A DNA stretch of 64,000 nt from Mytilus trossulus (GCF_036588685.1 NC_086374.1:28388886-28452885), one strand, 5' to 3'; counted from the stretch's first letter, positions 9,921 through 21,790 are shown. Made by a program: numbers and translations. The notes: a model not told the origin generated them from the sequence alone.

Positions 9921-12900
9921 GTAAGATTCTCAAACTGTTGCTTTTCTCATGCTAGAAGTATTGCTTGTCTACTGGTATTTGTATCTTACTTTGATACCGT
10001 TAACTGGGTCGCCAAATTACTAATTTGGCAAATGACTATTGATTTTCTCTGCACAACATTTTTAACTGGAGCTATTCCGTACAAATAATGAATTGCATTT
10101 TTGCTTTATGAACCTGCAAAAAACGTATGAAGCGATCTGAGTAAAACCTTGAATCTTTTTCAAATGATTTTAAAGCGGGAATCGAACAAGAATTTTGAGC
10201 AAAACTATAACACTTGTACTTAAATTTGTTGATGTATTTTATTTCAAATGCTCATTAAAGAGAGACGAACATATAGCAGATTGACATCAAAACTAAATAA
10301 TAAACTTAAAGCGTCATGGCGAAAAACATCAAAAAGACACCGATTTTTAAGACAAAAAAACCCCGAACACTTAAACATTAAAACTGCAATCAACATCGAT
10401 TTAGTATAATAATCTTTTGTTTGAATTACATATTACTACACTATAGATTTTATGATTCTGATGCTTTGTGTTTATGATAACAAAAAGACATACTAGTATT
10501 TGCATTAACGTTATAACTTTTGAATTTCATTCTATTTCACAGCAGTGTCGATTATTACAGACCAATCTAGTAAGAAGGGGAGTATACGGTTAAAAGAATT
10601 AACAGGTAAAGAGCATAGATTAACGTTAAAAAAGGCATAAAATCAGTCCCTCTGGAGTAGGTACCAGGAGACAAAGAGTTGCTAATTTGTGTATAATCTC
10701 CTCTTTTTAACCCACAAACAAACACGCAAATATTATTGAAATTATAAAACAATGAAAACAAAAAAAGGCACTGACTTAGACAAATTTCCCTGTTTCTAGA
10801 TCCTAAATGTCTATTTCAATTGAATCATATTGTTATGTGATGATTTATATGAATAAATGTTGTCTAAACTAAGAACCGAACAGTTAATCTTAACAAGTTT
10901 CGAAAACGCAGAGCATAGAGAAACTATTATTTACCCTCATATCTGCATTTGAGGTCCGTCTTGCAGTTGCGAAAAGTATTGGTGACTGTATGTTTTCGTG
11001 AATATTTCATTCAGTACTTCATAGCCGTATTTTGGGCTTATGATACATGTGTCTGTGAGTCAGTGGTGGTGTTTAAGGTAGATTCATATTATATCGGCAT
11101 CTTGGATTGTACTATCGCAGTACACATTCAGTCATGTTATTTGCCCAAACATACACATTTATAGACCGATACAAAAGTTTTCAAAAGGAAGATAACAAGG
11201 GGAAAAACAGATTGGAAAAGTATTTCAAAATAAAATATGAGATGATACCTCTTGTAATGTGCTTTTGGAAATGAAAAAGTCAATTTGGTTAATCGAACTA
11301 TAGATTTTCTACAAATCAAGAGAGATAAATATACTGTTGAATCCTTCTTAGAATAAGTTTATAGATGTATCTCCCCTTTTATGACGGAGTAAAAAATATC
11401 CTTCAACAAAATTCTGGCATTTGTGAACCAATCTAGCTGATAAAACAAACAAACTATTTTATTCATTTAGATAAAAAATAATATAAATGAATTACATTCC
11501 TCTCTATTAGATTTCATATTTCATTTCAGATATTTACCGATTGTTGCCATAATATTATACATTACAAGATGGCAGAAGACACCAATCTACCTTTATTTCG
11601 GAAAAAAATTAATTCCTACCCATATATTTCAGACACTGACAATCATGTTCATCCCGCACCAATTGTGATATTAACCTATATGAGAAGTGGTTCCTCTCTT
11701 GTCGGAGATATATTACAGCAGGGTAAAGATGTATTTTATTTATTTGAACCACTCAGACTTGCACAGTTTCGACTAAGGAAGAAACAGCCATACTATAACC
11801 TTGATGGAAATGAAAGGTAAGACCATGCACCAATCAGAAACGAGAAGTAAAAAAAAACTCTCTTCTAAGACTTTCAAGTTTCGACTAAGGAAGAAACAGC
11901 CCTACTATAGCCCTACTATAGTCTTGGTGGATTGAAAGTTAAGACTATGCAACAACCAGATATGATACATAAGAAAATTACACTCTACAGTCCTAGTTGA
12001 GAAAAAAGACTGAACTAAAAAACGTCTTAAAGATAGATGGAGATGTTTTTAAAATGCGAACAAAAAGTTCAACCTGGTTTAATGATTAAGGTATCTGTTT
12101 CAAGTAATGAAAATTCGCATATATTTGACGTTGTGTACATCTTTGTATTACTGAACATTGGAATTCCTTATTTTAAGTATTTAATACACAAATTTTGGAA
12201 GAGCTGACGAAGTTCATAAATTGTAAGGTATATGACTATTTAGATATTTAGATAGGATTAGGTAAAGACCTCACATATACTAAATAATATTAAAACTTGA
12301 TAATTACTCGTCAATACATTGTATCAATTCCTGAAAATTTGCTGCTATATATACTTGTATGAAGGTCTGGGTGGTGTTTACAGAATAAAGAAAAATGCAC
12401 CAACACTGAAAAAATTAGAAAAAAAAACAAACACAAAGAATAGAAAAAAAAACCCCAAAACGACACATTAAAGAATCTATGCCCTCTTGTGTGCTTGTAA
12501 TCTTCTGATATATTTAATTTTCCTGAAAATTTCTGTGAAATATGCTCGTTTGAATTATGTGTACATTATAGACAATAATGAACAAATACTGAACAAAAAT
12601 GGGGGACAACGAATAGAGAAACAAAAAACCTACAAATTAAAGAATCCATTTCATCATCCTGTATGTTTGTTTCCTAATCAGATATTTCATTTTTCTATAA
12701 GGTTGTATAGCAGTTTCTTTGACGCCGGCAGAGATATAATAAGAAACTGGACAACATGAAGTTTATTTGAGCTTCCGAACATTACCTGGAGCGATGGATT
12801 TCTGTCTAAAAGCAAAAAAGCAAAACTATATAATGCTTGCAAACTGTTTAAATCAAACCTGCTACCTGAAAACGAAACGATTTATAGCTGTGTGAACATG

Positions 12901-13524
12901 TTAAAACAAGTATGTTTACAGGCTAACTACGTCGTGCTGAAAATAATCCGTCTGCCCGTCGACACGTTGGAACAATTGATGATAGAATTCCCGCGTATGA
13001 AAATAGTTCATCTTGTGAGGGACCCCCGGGCAACAGTTTTATCACAAATGAAATTTGGATTGATAACAAAAAAATCGTTGGTGACAAATGTCATAGACTT
13101 TTGTTCTAGAATATACAGGGATCTCGTAACTATTGATATATTATCTAAAAAGTATCCGGAAAGAGTTTTAACATTTTTCTATGAAGATCTTGCCAAAGAT
13201 CCTCTAAAAATGTCAAAACAATTGTACAAATTCACAGGCATAAGTTACACACCGGAAGTGGAAAAATATGTCTTCAAAATTACAATGGCTGGAAAATACG
13301 TCAATTGTGGTAGTTTATGTACAGTTAAATCGAATTCATCAAAAGCAGCAGATGCTTGGCGGTCAAAGTTAAATATGCCAAAAGCTCGAATCATTGATAG
13401 GTCATGTAGGCCTGTGTACCAACGGTTAGGATTCAGGGAAATAAAGAGTGAGGAAATGCTAAAGAATCACGAAATCCCTTTGAGAGTAGAACGTGAAAAT
13501 CTAAATGACTATCGTTATGCATAA
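9845..13524 (+). CDS. Carbohydrate sulfotransferase-like gene (4 exons, in-frame TGA)
   Basis: The proposed exons are 9845-9920, 10543-10605, 11576-11816 and 12702-13524. The product looks like a type II Golgi sulfotransferase that moves sulfate from PAPS to a glycan. Exon 1 encodes a short K-containing N-terminus followed by a hydrophobic signal anchor. Exon 3 has the 5'-phosphosulfate loop (LTYMRSGSS, Arg at 11683) and FYLFEPL. Exon 4 has the 3'-phosphate motif (IVHLVRDPRATVLSQ, near 13006-13050). The RSGSS and RDPRA pair is typical of the Gal/GalNAc/GlcNAc 6-O-sulfotransferase group (CHST1/3/5-like); the substrate cannot be told. Exons 3 and 4 join in phase (AG|G), but exon 4 has a stop at 12757-12759, after which the same frame runs open to 13524. 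The gene is therefore either a fresh pseudogene, an allele with a nonsense change, or affected by a sequence error. The link from exon 2 to exon 3 is the least certain part. Confidence 0.75.
10543..10605 (+). CDS. Sulfotransferase exon 2: stem region (proposed)
   Basis: A 63-base segment lies between a strong acceptor (CATTCTATTTCACAG) and a strong donor (AACAG|GTAAAG). It is open in phase 1, matching exon 1, and encodes a polar SIITDQSSKKGS-type sequence fitting a lumenal stem. It has no diagnostic domain, so this is a splice-signal prediction. Confidence 0.4.
11576..11816 (+). CDS. Sulfotransferase exon 3: PAPS 5'-phosphosulfate loop
   Basis: It encodes EDTNLPLFRKK, then PAPIVILTYMRSGSSLVGDI and VFYLFEPLRLAQFRLRKKQ, and ends at GAAAG|GTAAGA with two bases of a codon (phase 2). 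The stronger-looking acceptor is TTTCATTTCAG at 11529, but that start is phase 0 and would not join exon 2. The AG at 11574-11575 gives the matching phase. An ATG in the same frame at 11569 offers an alternative soluble start. Confidence 0.7.
11864..11960 (+). repeat. Partial duplicate of exon 3 tail plus donor inside the next intron
   Basis: AGTTTCGACTAAGGAAGAAA followed by CAGCC(C/A)TACTATA recurs about 110 bases after the same sequence in exon 3 (around 11764). It continues through a changed donor (GAAAGTTAAGAC instead of GAAAGGTAAGAC) and diverged intron sequence. A short CCCTACTATAG doubling also occurs. The duplicate donor has lost its GT, so it is not a usable alternative exon end. Confidence 0.8.
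12702..13524 (+). CDS. Sulfotransferase exon 4: 3'-phosphate binding and C-terminus, with internal TGA
   Basis: The acceptor TTTCATTTTTCTATAAG ends at 12701, and the first base completes the split Arg codon from exon 3. The frame reads LYSSFFDAGRDIIRNWTT, then TGA at 12757-12759, then SLFELPNITWSDGF on through IVHLVRDPRATV, YEDLAKDP, an RSC near the end and a stop at 13522-13524. Frame and protein character are uninterrupted on both sides of the TGA. Without it, exons 3 and 4 alone would give about 355 residues, close to family length. Confidence 0.75.
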
Positions 13525-14611
13525 TCAATTGCATTAGGGATTATTGCTGGTGATAAGCGTACAACACTGAATATGTTGCTGCGTAAAAAAATTTCTTTAC
13601 CATGTAAATTGGTTGGTGTCATGTCATGTCATGTCATGTATATTTTGTCAAATAGTAGTATTTGCGCGTTTTACTTAAGGATGTACTTATTATAAGGTAA
13701 AATTAAATAGAGATCAAAATACCGTTCTATAAGTCAGAAGAGCATACGTAAAGAAACACAATACAATAAATATATATTCATAGGTTATAATTTAAAGTTT
13801 CCTTTTCGAGATATTTCTTTTCTAAAAAAGTGTCGAGAAAAGGCTGACCCGGACTTTTACCACATATTTGTATTTGCATTATATTTGGGCTTCAAATCGA
13901 TAGAAAATAGATCTTCAAACAGCTTAAATTTAGGAAAATAACCTTTTATGAACTTTGAAGTCTTGTATGAAAAAGAAAAAAATGGTGTATGAGGGCAAAA
14001 TATTTAACTCTGTATTATAGGGTGATAATGAGTCCGAAAATCTGACAAATATTTCTAAAGCTGACATAAGGACATCTTCAAGCACTTATTCTAGTTTCTC
14101 GTTAAAAATCAAAATGCAATATTATCAAACTAAATGTCATTCAGTATTTATCCGTTTTCTTATTGTTACTAGTAATCCTTACAATACTTTGAAACCATTA
14201 ATCCTTATTTTGAAGATGTAAATGACAACCTTTAAGTTTGATCTACAATGTAAGAGAATTTTTACTTGGAATCATAAGTAACAAAAAAATATATTTGTTT
14301 GAAATAGGGGAAAAATGCTTTTAAAAGTTTATTTGTTTTCCACCTTCTCTAAGGATAGAGCATTTATCACTGGTAGGTTGTTGCATTTCTGGCAAGTTAG
14401 TTGGAAAAATAAAAATAAAATGTTATGTAAGTTATTTATCCAGTGTTATTTATTTATGTGTTGAATGATTAAGCTGGCAGGACTAAAACACCTATGTATC
14501 ATTGTTAGCTATCATACCACATATCCTTGTTGTTATATAAGTTGCATTTATTTCAGGAAATACAAATGAATGCTACCAAAGCTCCCCTGAGTTTGGAATC
14601 AAGATTTAACA
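13525..14611. other. 3' flank of the sulfotransferase gene
   Basis: There is a short ATGTC tandem run at about 13617-13640, otherwise AT-rich sequence without a recognisable gene. A possible polyadenylation signal AATAAA occurs near 13765, but its use cannot be judged. Confidence 0.4.
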
Positions 14612-14945
14612 TGAGCGTCCTATACCATGTAAAAGAGGGACGAAAGATACCAAAGGAACAGTCGAACTCATAAATCTAAAACAAACTGACAAAGCCATGG
14701 CTAAAAATGAAAACAGACAAACAATAGTACACATGACACTGCATAGAAAACTGAAGAATAAACAACACGAACCCCACCAAAAACTAGGGTGATCTCATGT
14801 GGCACCCGTCGCATTGCTCATGTGATTACAAATCCGGTTAATAGTCTAATTCGGTAGGTCACATTCATGAAAGGGAAAGGGGATTGTAATCACGACGTAA
14901 TAACCTGTAATAACCTCTCATTTACTTCCTGTTAACCGATTCATC
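14612..14945 (+). repeat. Mussel interspersed repeat (GGACGAAAGATACCAAAGG family)
   Basis: It contains GAGGGACGAAAGATACCAAA, GACAAAGCCATGGCTAAAAA, AACAACACGAACCCCACC, GTGGCACCCGTCG and AATTCGGTAGGTCACATTCA in series. Related pieces in the window are at 26858-27075, 35275-35375 and 57040-57220 (plus) and at 32440-32530 and 37480-37760 (minus). It is a recurrent mussel repeat with no intact ORF. Confidence 0.7.
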
Positions 14946-15128
14946 ATCAATTCTTATACAATGTTAATGAACATGGTTTTATTGTTATATCCATATATAA
15001 ATGCATGGAGCTACTATCTGTCGATACTTGTATCTTGACATTGCACAAGGTCATGTTTTTCTCTGACTGTTTAGAACGACTCTACACTAAATCCATTTGA
15101 TGTTGTATGTGTACTGATGGATAATTTA

Positions 15129-16320
15129 GGCCGTGTTCTCATTGACCTAAATTCGGTGTTGTGTTAGTGTAATTCACACGTAAACTAAACACAATTACGT
15201 TCCTATTGGTAAAACTCATTGTTTACATGTAGTTTAACTCATGTTTTGTCTATATGCAGTCGATAGTCAATGTAGAACTTGTGTGGTTCAGTGTACAAAA
15301 AACAAGGTATTTTGAACATGCATGTTACCATGAATAGTTGAAGAAGAAACATTTGGTTTTTTTAAATTGATATTTAGAACGATAAATTACGTAGTTTTTT
15401 TTTACCGAATTATTTGTTTTAAGTCGATTATAATTGGTTTGTTATATAATTTTTTTAAGAAGCTTTATACTGTAACATGTATATGGCGCAACCATTTAAC
15501 TACATCAGGGAAGGGGGTTATGGTTTTAATGTTGGACACAGAATTCTTTTTTTTGCGCATAGCATGAACATTTTAATTAGTTTTTCAAAGCTATCAATCA
15601 AATAATTTTGTTCAAAATTAAACACTATAACGTATGTAGAAAATCTGGTTTCACAATTTTGTTTCCCTCATTGAACAGAATATTTTTCATCAATTTTAGA
15701 ATCAAAATATTTTTTATGGGACTCCCCCGCCTTCTTTTTTTTTTAGTTGAATAGAGATTCCCTGCATCCCTAATCTAGACTCAAAGAATCATCATTGCCA
15801 AACACATAATTTATTTGAAAATGTCTTCCCGAAATGACTGGACGTACACAGAAATATTTACCACTGGTCAATCAACGATTCACTCATTAATTCATTTCTA
15901 AAACACCCTAAATAAGTCAATCCTTCTTCTGTATTGCGTAATTAGTGGTGGATTCAGATGAGGGCGGGTTCCGGGGGTTGGAACCCTCTTTTTTGGACGA
16001 TCAATGTTTGGAACCCCATTCATTTTAAAATTGTCTGTATCCGCCTCTGGTAATCAAGACTTCTTTAGTATCTTTAAAATAGGTGCAAATCATCAAAATG
16101 GCTTTATTCACTGCTAGAAAAGTTGTTCAAGAATTTTTAATTCGATTCTATGTAATGAACATCTAAATGACATATAGTTTATAAGTGTGAACAAAACTGA
16201 TGCACAGGTAACTAAACCAGGTGCATAGATGTGAACAAATTTAATGTAAAACCCGTGTACATTACATTAAACTAACTGTAAACATGTTTACCGTAAATGG
16301 CGTTTGGTGTGAACACGGCC
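15129..16320 (+). mobile_element. Harbinger-like element copy 1 (GGCCGTGTTC ends, TTA duplication)
   Basis: It starts GGCCGTGTTCTCATTGACC and ends GGTGTGAACACGGCC, with TTA on both sides as a 3-bp target duplication. The 1192-bp length and internal sequence match copy 2 at 17265-18463. GG-starting TIRs and a 3-bp T-N-A duplication suggest the PIF/Harbinger group. No transposase motif is visible, so it is non-autonomous. Confidence 0.8.
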
Positions 16321-17264
16321 TTAGTCTAAGATGCAAGATTGATTTCATTAGTTGTTAATGTCTTTGAACTAGCTGTCAGTAACTGCGAGTACACTTAGAT
16401 CTGAACTAAGTGTCTTTTTGTTGTTGGGATATAAAAGTACCCGGTCATGCCCACTCTGTGCAGTATTTCTTTTTGTATCCATCTGATGAGTTGAGCCCTT
16501 TTCAACTGATTTTTAGAGTTCGTTTATATGTTGTACTGTTACACCACTGTCCCAGGTTATGGGAGGGTTGGGTTCCCGCTGACATGTTTATCCACCCATA
16601 TTATGTATGTATGTGTCTGTCCGTAGTCAGGAGTCTGTAATTCAGTGGATGCTTGATGTGCTACATATTTGTTTTTGTTAATTTATTGTACATAAATTAG
16701 GCCGTTAGTTTTCTCGTTTGGATTGTTTTACATTTGTCATACGGTATGGGCTTACTCATTGATGAAGACCGTACGGTGCCCTATAGTTGTTAATATCTGT
16801 GTCATTTGGTCTCTTGTGGAGAGTTAAAGCCATGTGTGAAATGTTCATTAGAAATTTTCTCAACAACTAAGAATCATAACTCCAAAATGTATCAGGTTTT
16901 ACGTTTTCACACCCGTTGCTTTTCAAATTCTTGTTTTTCATAACAAGTCATAACAAAAGCAAAAGACGACGAAACGAGTCCATAGCAATACTTAAAGATA
17001 ATTAAAGACTGAGCAATACGAAACCAACCAAAAAATGGATGTGATCTCAAGTGCACCGCAAGGGTAAGCAACCTTTACTATTGACACATATCTTGTAACT
17101 CATATTTAGAACATAATTAGTGATCATTCGATGACATCACAATCGGGCGAGAGATAATGGGATAATGATTACGACAGTTGAACATATATGTGTTACTGTT
17201 AGTTATCTATGACACAGATATTCCATTACGGTCAACCAACTCATTAAAATTTTAAAATGAATGA

Positions 17265-18463
17265 GGCCGTGTTCACATTGACCTAAACTCTGTGTTGTGT
17301 AAGTGTAACTCACACATAATATAAACATAATTACGTTCTCATTGATAAAACTGAATGTTTACATGTAGTGTAAATCATGTTTTGTCTACATGCAGTCGAT
17401 AGTCGATGTAGGCCTTGTGTAGGTTAAATGTACACAAAACTAGGCATTCAGAACTTTTATTTTCCCGTGTATATTTAAAAAAAAACCGGTTTTATATAAA
17501 ATTGATACTTATAACACTTATTAATAAAGTTTTTTGCAGAAATATTTGTCTAAACTTGAAATATTTATTTGTTATAAAAAAAACACTTAACTTAGCGTTA
17601 TTAACCCCTTATCAAGACAGACAAGACTCATCCATCATCATTGCCGAACACACAATTCATTTAAAAAGGTCTTCCCGAATCGACTGGACGTACACACTGA
17701 CAGAAATATTTGCCACTGGTCTTTACTCAAACAACGATTCACTCATAAATGCATTACTGAAAAAGGGTGAGGCTAATTGGTTGTTTGTGCAGTATCTCAG
17801 GCCCGTTAAAATACAATTAGAAAAGAAAAGAAAAAAAACCATAACCCTCTCCCTTTGCTAAAAACTCCTTGGAGAAAAAATACCATTTGAAACAAACAGA
17901 AAAGATAGAAATGTAGTGATCCTTAACATCGCAATTCCATTACTTCGTCTGTTCTGTAAGCAAGCTGATGCAGCCTACGTATTCGAGACATCTTGAAACT
18001 ACTGCAAATCATCCAAAATAACTTTAAGTAGCAACCACTTTACTTCAATAAAAAATTCTCGCGCGAAAGTTTATATTTATGTATTTTTTCTATGGTACCA
18101 ATTCAATATTTGACACTATAATGTATGGGCAAACTTTTGATTAAGAATATTTGTTCATTCTAATCATCTGTATGACCCGCATTTTTTTAATCAAATTATG
18201 GTAAAATCACTTTCTCCCCTTTGTTTTTTTAAAGTCAAATGGTCGTTCCCTAACCGCTAGAAAAGTTGTTTGAAAATTGAATTCTGTTCTACGTATAATG
18301 AACATTTAAATTACATATAGTTTACAAGTGTGAACAAAACCTATGTACAGGTAGCTAAACGAGGTGTATAGATGTGAACAAATTTAATGTGAAACTAGTA
18401 TACATTACATTAAACCAAATGTAAACATGTTTACTGTACACAGCGTTTGGTGGGAACACGGCC
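17265..18463 (+). mobile_element. Harbinger-like element copy 2 (TGA duplication)
   Basis: Ends GGCCGTGTTCACATTGACC and GGTGGGAACACGGCC are flanked by TGA on both sides. An ORF at 17415-17861 includes SSRIDWTYTLTEIFATGLYS, and shorter pieces of the same reading recur in the other copies (18637, and minus strand near 20080). These are shared because the element is repeated, and the protein is not one I recognise as a transposase. Confidence 0.8.
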
Positions 18464-18544
18464 TGACTTTCAATTAAATGCTTAGAATCATTGGTTTAAT
18501 AGTTTCCTTGTTAGCAGGTACCGTTAGTTAAGAATATCATAACA

Positions 18545-19174
18545 CGTAAATTTCCCATGTATATTTAAAAAAAGAAACGATTTTTATATAAAATTGATAC
18601 TTATAATACTTACAAATACAGTTTTTACAGAAATATTTGTCTAAACTTGATATATATTTATTTGTTATAAAAACACTTAACGTAGCCTTATTAACCTCTT
18701 ATGAAGACTCATCCATCATCATTGCCGAACACATAATTAATTTGAAAAGGTCTTCCCGAATCGACTGGACGTACACACTGACAAAAAAAAAGGTGCCACT
18801 TATATTTACTCAAACAACGATTCTGAGTCAGATTTTAATCTCGCATGAAAGTTTATATTTAGTTTTTTTCTCGATGGTATCAATACAATATTTAACACTA
18901 TAGTGTATGGGATGACTTTGAATTCAGAATATTTGTTCATTCTAATCATCTGTATGACCGATTTAAAAAAAAATCAAATTATGGAAAAATCCATCCCCCT
19001 TTTTTTAAAAGTCAAACGGTTGTTCCCTAACTGCTAGAAAAGTTGTTTGAAAATTTGAATTCGGTTCTACGTAATGAACATTTAAATGACATATAGTTTA
19101 CAAGTGTGAACAAATCTTATGTACAGGTAGCTATACAAGGTGTATAGATGTGAACAAATTTGATGTGAAACTAA
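18545..19174 (+). mobile_element. Harbinger-like element copy 3, left-truncated and interrupted
   Basis: Homology to copy 2 begins around 18545 (TTTCCC(A/G)TGTATATTTAAA), so the left TIR is missing. The copy stops at GATGTGAAACTAA, where copy 4 inserted, and resumes after it at 21049-21096 (ACCAAATGTAAACATGTG to GTGTGAACACGGC), which supplies its right TIR. Confidence 0.75.
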
Positions 19175-20660
19175 GGCCGTGTTCACACCAAACGCCGTGT
19201 AGAGTAAACATGTTTACAATCAGTTTAGTGTAGTGTACACTGGTTTCACATTACATTTGTTCAAATCTATACACCTTGTTTAGCTACCTGTACATAAGAT
19301 TTGTTCCCACTTGTAAACTATATGTCATTTAAATGTTCATTACGTAGAACTGAATTCAAAATTTTTGGACAATTTTTCTAGCGGTAAGGGAACAATCTAT
19401 TGACTGCAGAAGGGGGTGAGGGGTGGGAATGAAAATATTCCGATCCCCAATGGGGAAAAAAATGGTTATATAGATAATAAAAAAATTATTCTGAATCAAG
19501 AGTTTCCCCATACATTATAGTGTTAAATATTGGAAAAAAGTACTTGATCACCAGCATCGAAAAAAAAAGGAATAAAAACGTACGCGCGAAAAAAAATCTG
19601 ACTCAGACAAAAAATAAATAACCCTCCCCCTTTTTTTAAGTTAAGTGGTTGCTACTTTATGAAAGACTTTATTATAATTTGCAGTAGTTTGAATATACTA
19701 GAGATGTCTCGATTACGCATTAGAAAACGTTAGCTGCAGCTGCGGGCTTACAGCCGAAAAAAATGATTGAGATATTAGGGATCACTTCATTTTTATCTTT
19801 TTGTTTCAAATGGTATTTCTTCTCCAAAGAGTATTTGGTAAAAGAATATGGTAACGTTTTTTTATTTATTTTAAATGTTATTTAACGGATCTGTGATACT
19901 AGAAAAAACATATCATTTACCTCACATTTTTTTAGTCATGCATTTTTGCGTGAATCGTTGTTTGAGTAAAGACCAGTGGCGAATATTTCTGTGTACGTCA
20001 AGTAGATTCGGGAAGACCTTTTTAAACGAATTAGGCAGCAAATATTTTTCATTTTTTGGGGAGGGGGAGCGGGTAGGGTGCGTTGGCTATTGATTTTTTT
20101 CAGGACAAATTTTGGTGACAAGTCGAAATCAATTTTAGCATTATATATAGTGGCAGCTGAGGTTGAAACAAACACATTTTTATTTTCAGGGCCAAAACCT
20201 GGAAACATTTTTTTTTTCTAAAACAAAATCCATAGCTCACCATACCCACCCCTTGCATTTATGTTTTATACTCAACTGTAATAGCCCCCCCCCCCAGAAA
20301 ATCAATTGGTTGCTGTCTTATGGGTTCGACAATGATGCTGCTTTGAGTCTTGATCAGGATTTAATAAAGAACATTAAATTTTTTTTAACAAAAGAAAATC
20401 TGTAAAATTTAGACAACAATTTCTGTAAAGAACTTTACTAATAATTATCAAAAATATCAATTTTACTCGAAAAAAGTTTCCTCCTTAAATATATACACGG
20501 TAAAACTAATGTCCTAAATGCCTAGTTTTTTGTACACTTAACCTACACAAGGCCTACAGTGACTATCGACTGCGTGTAGATAAAACATTATTTAAACTAC
20601 ATGTAAACATTGAGTTTTATCAATGGGAACGCAATTGTGTTTAGTTTACGTGTGAGTTAA

Positions 20661-21000
20661 AAGATGCCTCTGCTGGTGGACTATTAATTCCCGAGGGTAT
20701 CACCAGCCCAGTAGCCAGTACTTCGGTACTGGCATGAAAATACGGATTTTTTGTGTTTACTTATTAAAATTTGCTGTTACAAAATATTATATATTATTAT
20801 AAATTAAGGAATGTATCTCCCTCATGCAAAGCTCTGATTCCTTTCACGAATTTGGCTATACTTTTTGGACCTTTTGGATTATAGCTCTTCATCTTTTATG
20901 TAAGCTTTGGATTTCAAATATTTTGGCTACGAGCATCACTGAAGAGACATGTATTGTCGAAATGCGCATCTGGTGCAACAAAATTGGTACCGTTGATTTT
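20661..21000 (+). mobile_element. Single retrozyme-like unit with hammerhead ribozyme
   Basis: It begins GATGCCTCTGCTGGTGGAC, shares CCCGAGGGTATCACCAGCCC and AGTACTTCGGTACTGGCATG with the units at 41.4 and 55.2 kb, and ends after a hammerhead core at 20933-20976. It interrupts copy 4 of the Harbinger-like element, so it moved in later. There is no ORF, as expected of a non-autonomous RNA-driven element. Confidence 0.65.
20933..20976 (+). ncRNA. Hammerhead ribozyme (type I, short stem III)
   Basis: CTGAAGA (20939-20945) is followed by stem II GACA/TGTC with loop TGTAT, then GAAA (20959-20962), a 2-bp stem III with loop GCGC and an AUC cleavage triplet ending at 20970. Stem I pairs GCATCA (20933-20938) with TGGTGC (20971-20976), six pairs including one G-U. 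The A at core position 7 is tolerated in hammerheads. Stem differences from the 41.6-kb copies are mostly compensatory. Confidence 0.75.
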
Positions 21001-21448
21001 ATTACACAAACACAACACCGAATTTAGGTCAATGTGAACACGGCCTAATTAAACCAAATGTAAACATGTGTACACAGCGTTTGGTGTGAACACGGCTTTA
21101 ATCATTAAAAAACAAACAATCAAGTAACCAAGAAGCACAAAATGCCATATTGACAAAGCGTATAAGCAAAAATTAAAAACAAGAATACACAAATCTAGTG
21201 CGTTATAGCTGCTGATTTCCTGATGGCGTTGGTCAATGGTGCACCAACAATAGTTAAGTTTACTGCTTAGATTAGTGTGATAAGAACTACTCGGTAGATC
21301 ATTGGTATTTAGTATACATTGGCATAATTAGCAGAAAACATCTGTTTGACATATATATCATAGTCCTGTCCCTATTTAAAGGGCCAAAGACATTCTCAAG
21401 ACCTTGTCCCCTAGATCATGGATTAGCTATTTTCAATTAGGTAAAAAA

Positions 21449-21790
21449 ACGAGGTGGTATGATTGCCAATGAGACAACTCTCCATAAGAGACCGAATGAC
21501 ACAGAAACTAACTATAAGTCACCGTATGGACTTAAACAATGATCACAGCTTATCGCATAGTCAGCTATAAAAGGCCCCGAAATAACAAACAGGAAAACTA
21601 ACGGCCTAATTTGTGTACAAAAAATGAACAAAAAAAAAGAATGTGTAACAAAGGATCAAACGACAACCACTGGTTTACAGGCTAATGACTTGGGACAGGC
21701 ACATTCATATAGAATGTGGTGGGATTAAATATGAAAAAGGGATCCCAATCCTCCCCTCACCAGGGAGGGTGGTGTTACAGTACAACATAA
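21449..21790 (+). repeat. Mussel interspersed repeat (GATTGCCAATGAGACAAC family)
   Basis: It contains GGTATGATTGCCAATGAGAC, CAGCTATAAAAGGCCCCGA, ACGACAACCACTGGTTTACA, GACTTGGGACAGGCACATTC and GGGATCCCAATCCT in the usual order. It is a fuller copy than that at 3560. Confidence 0.8.

Larger units (their letters stand above)
19175..21045 (-). mobile_element. Harbinger-like element copy 4, inserted into copy 3
   Basis: It is in the opposite orientation to copies 1-3. It starts GGCCGTGTTCACACCAAACG and ends TCAATGTGAACACGGCC, with TAA duplicated at 19172-19174 and 21046-21048. With copy 3 it forms a long imperfect inverted repeat of roughly 600 bp per arm. It is longer than copies 1 and 2 mainly because a retrozyme-like unit sits at about 20661-21000. 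Confidence 0.8.

Noticed and set aside
12487-12759. 90-codon ORF starting at 12487
   Set aside because: Its first two thirds are intron. The acceptor at 12701 and the phase match show that only the end belongs to sulfotransferase exon 4.
17415-17861. 148-codon ORF as a gene
   Set aside because: It is internal to a repeated Harbinger-like element, and equivalent frames in the other copies are broken.
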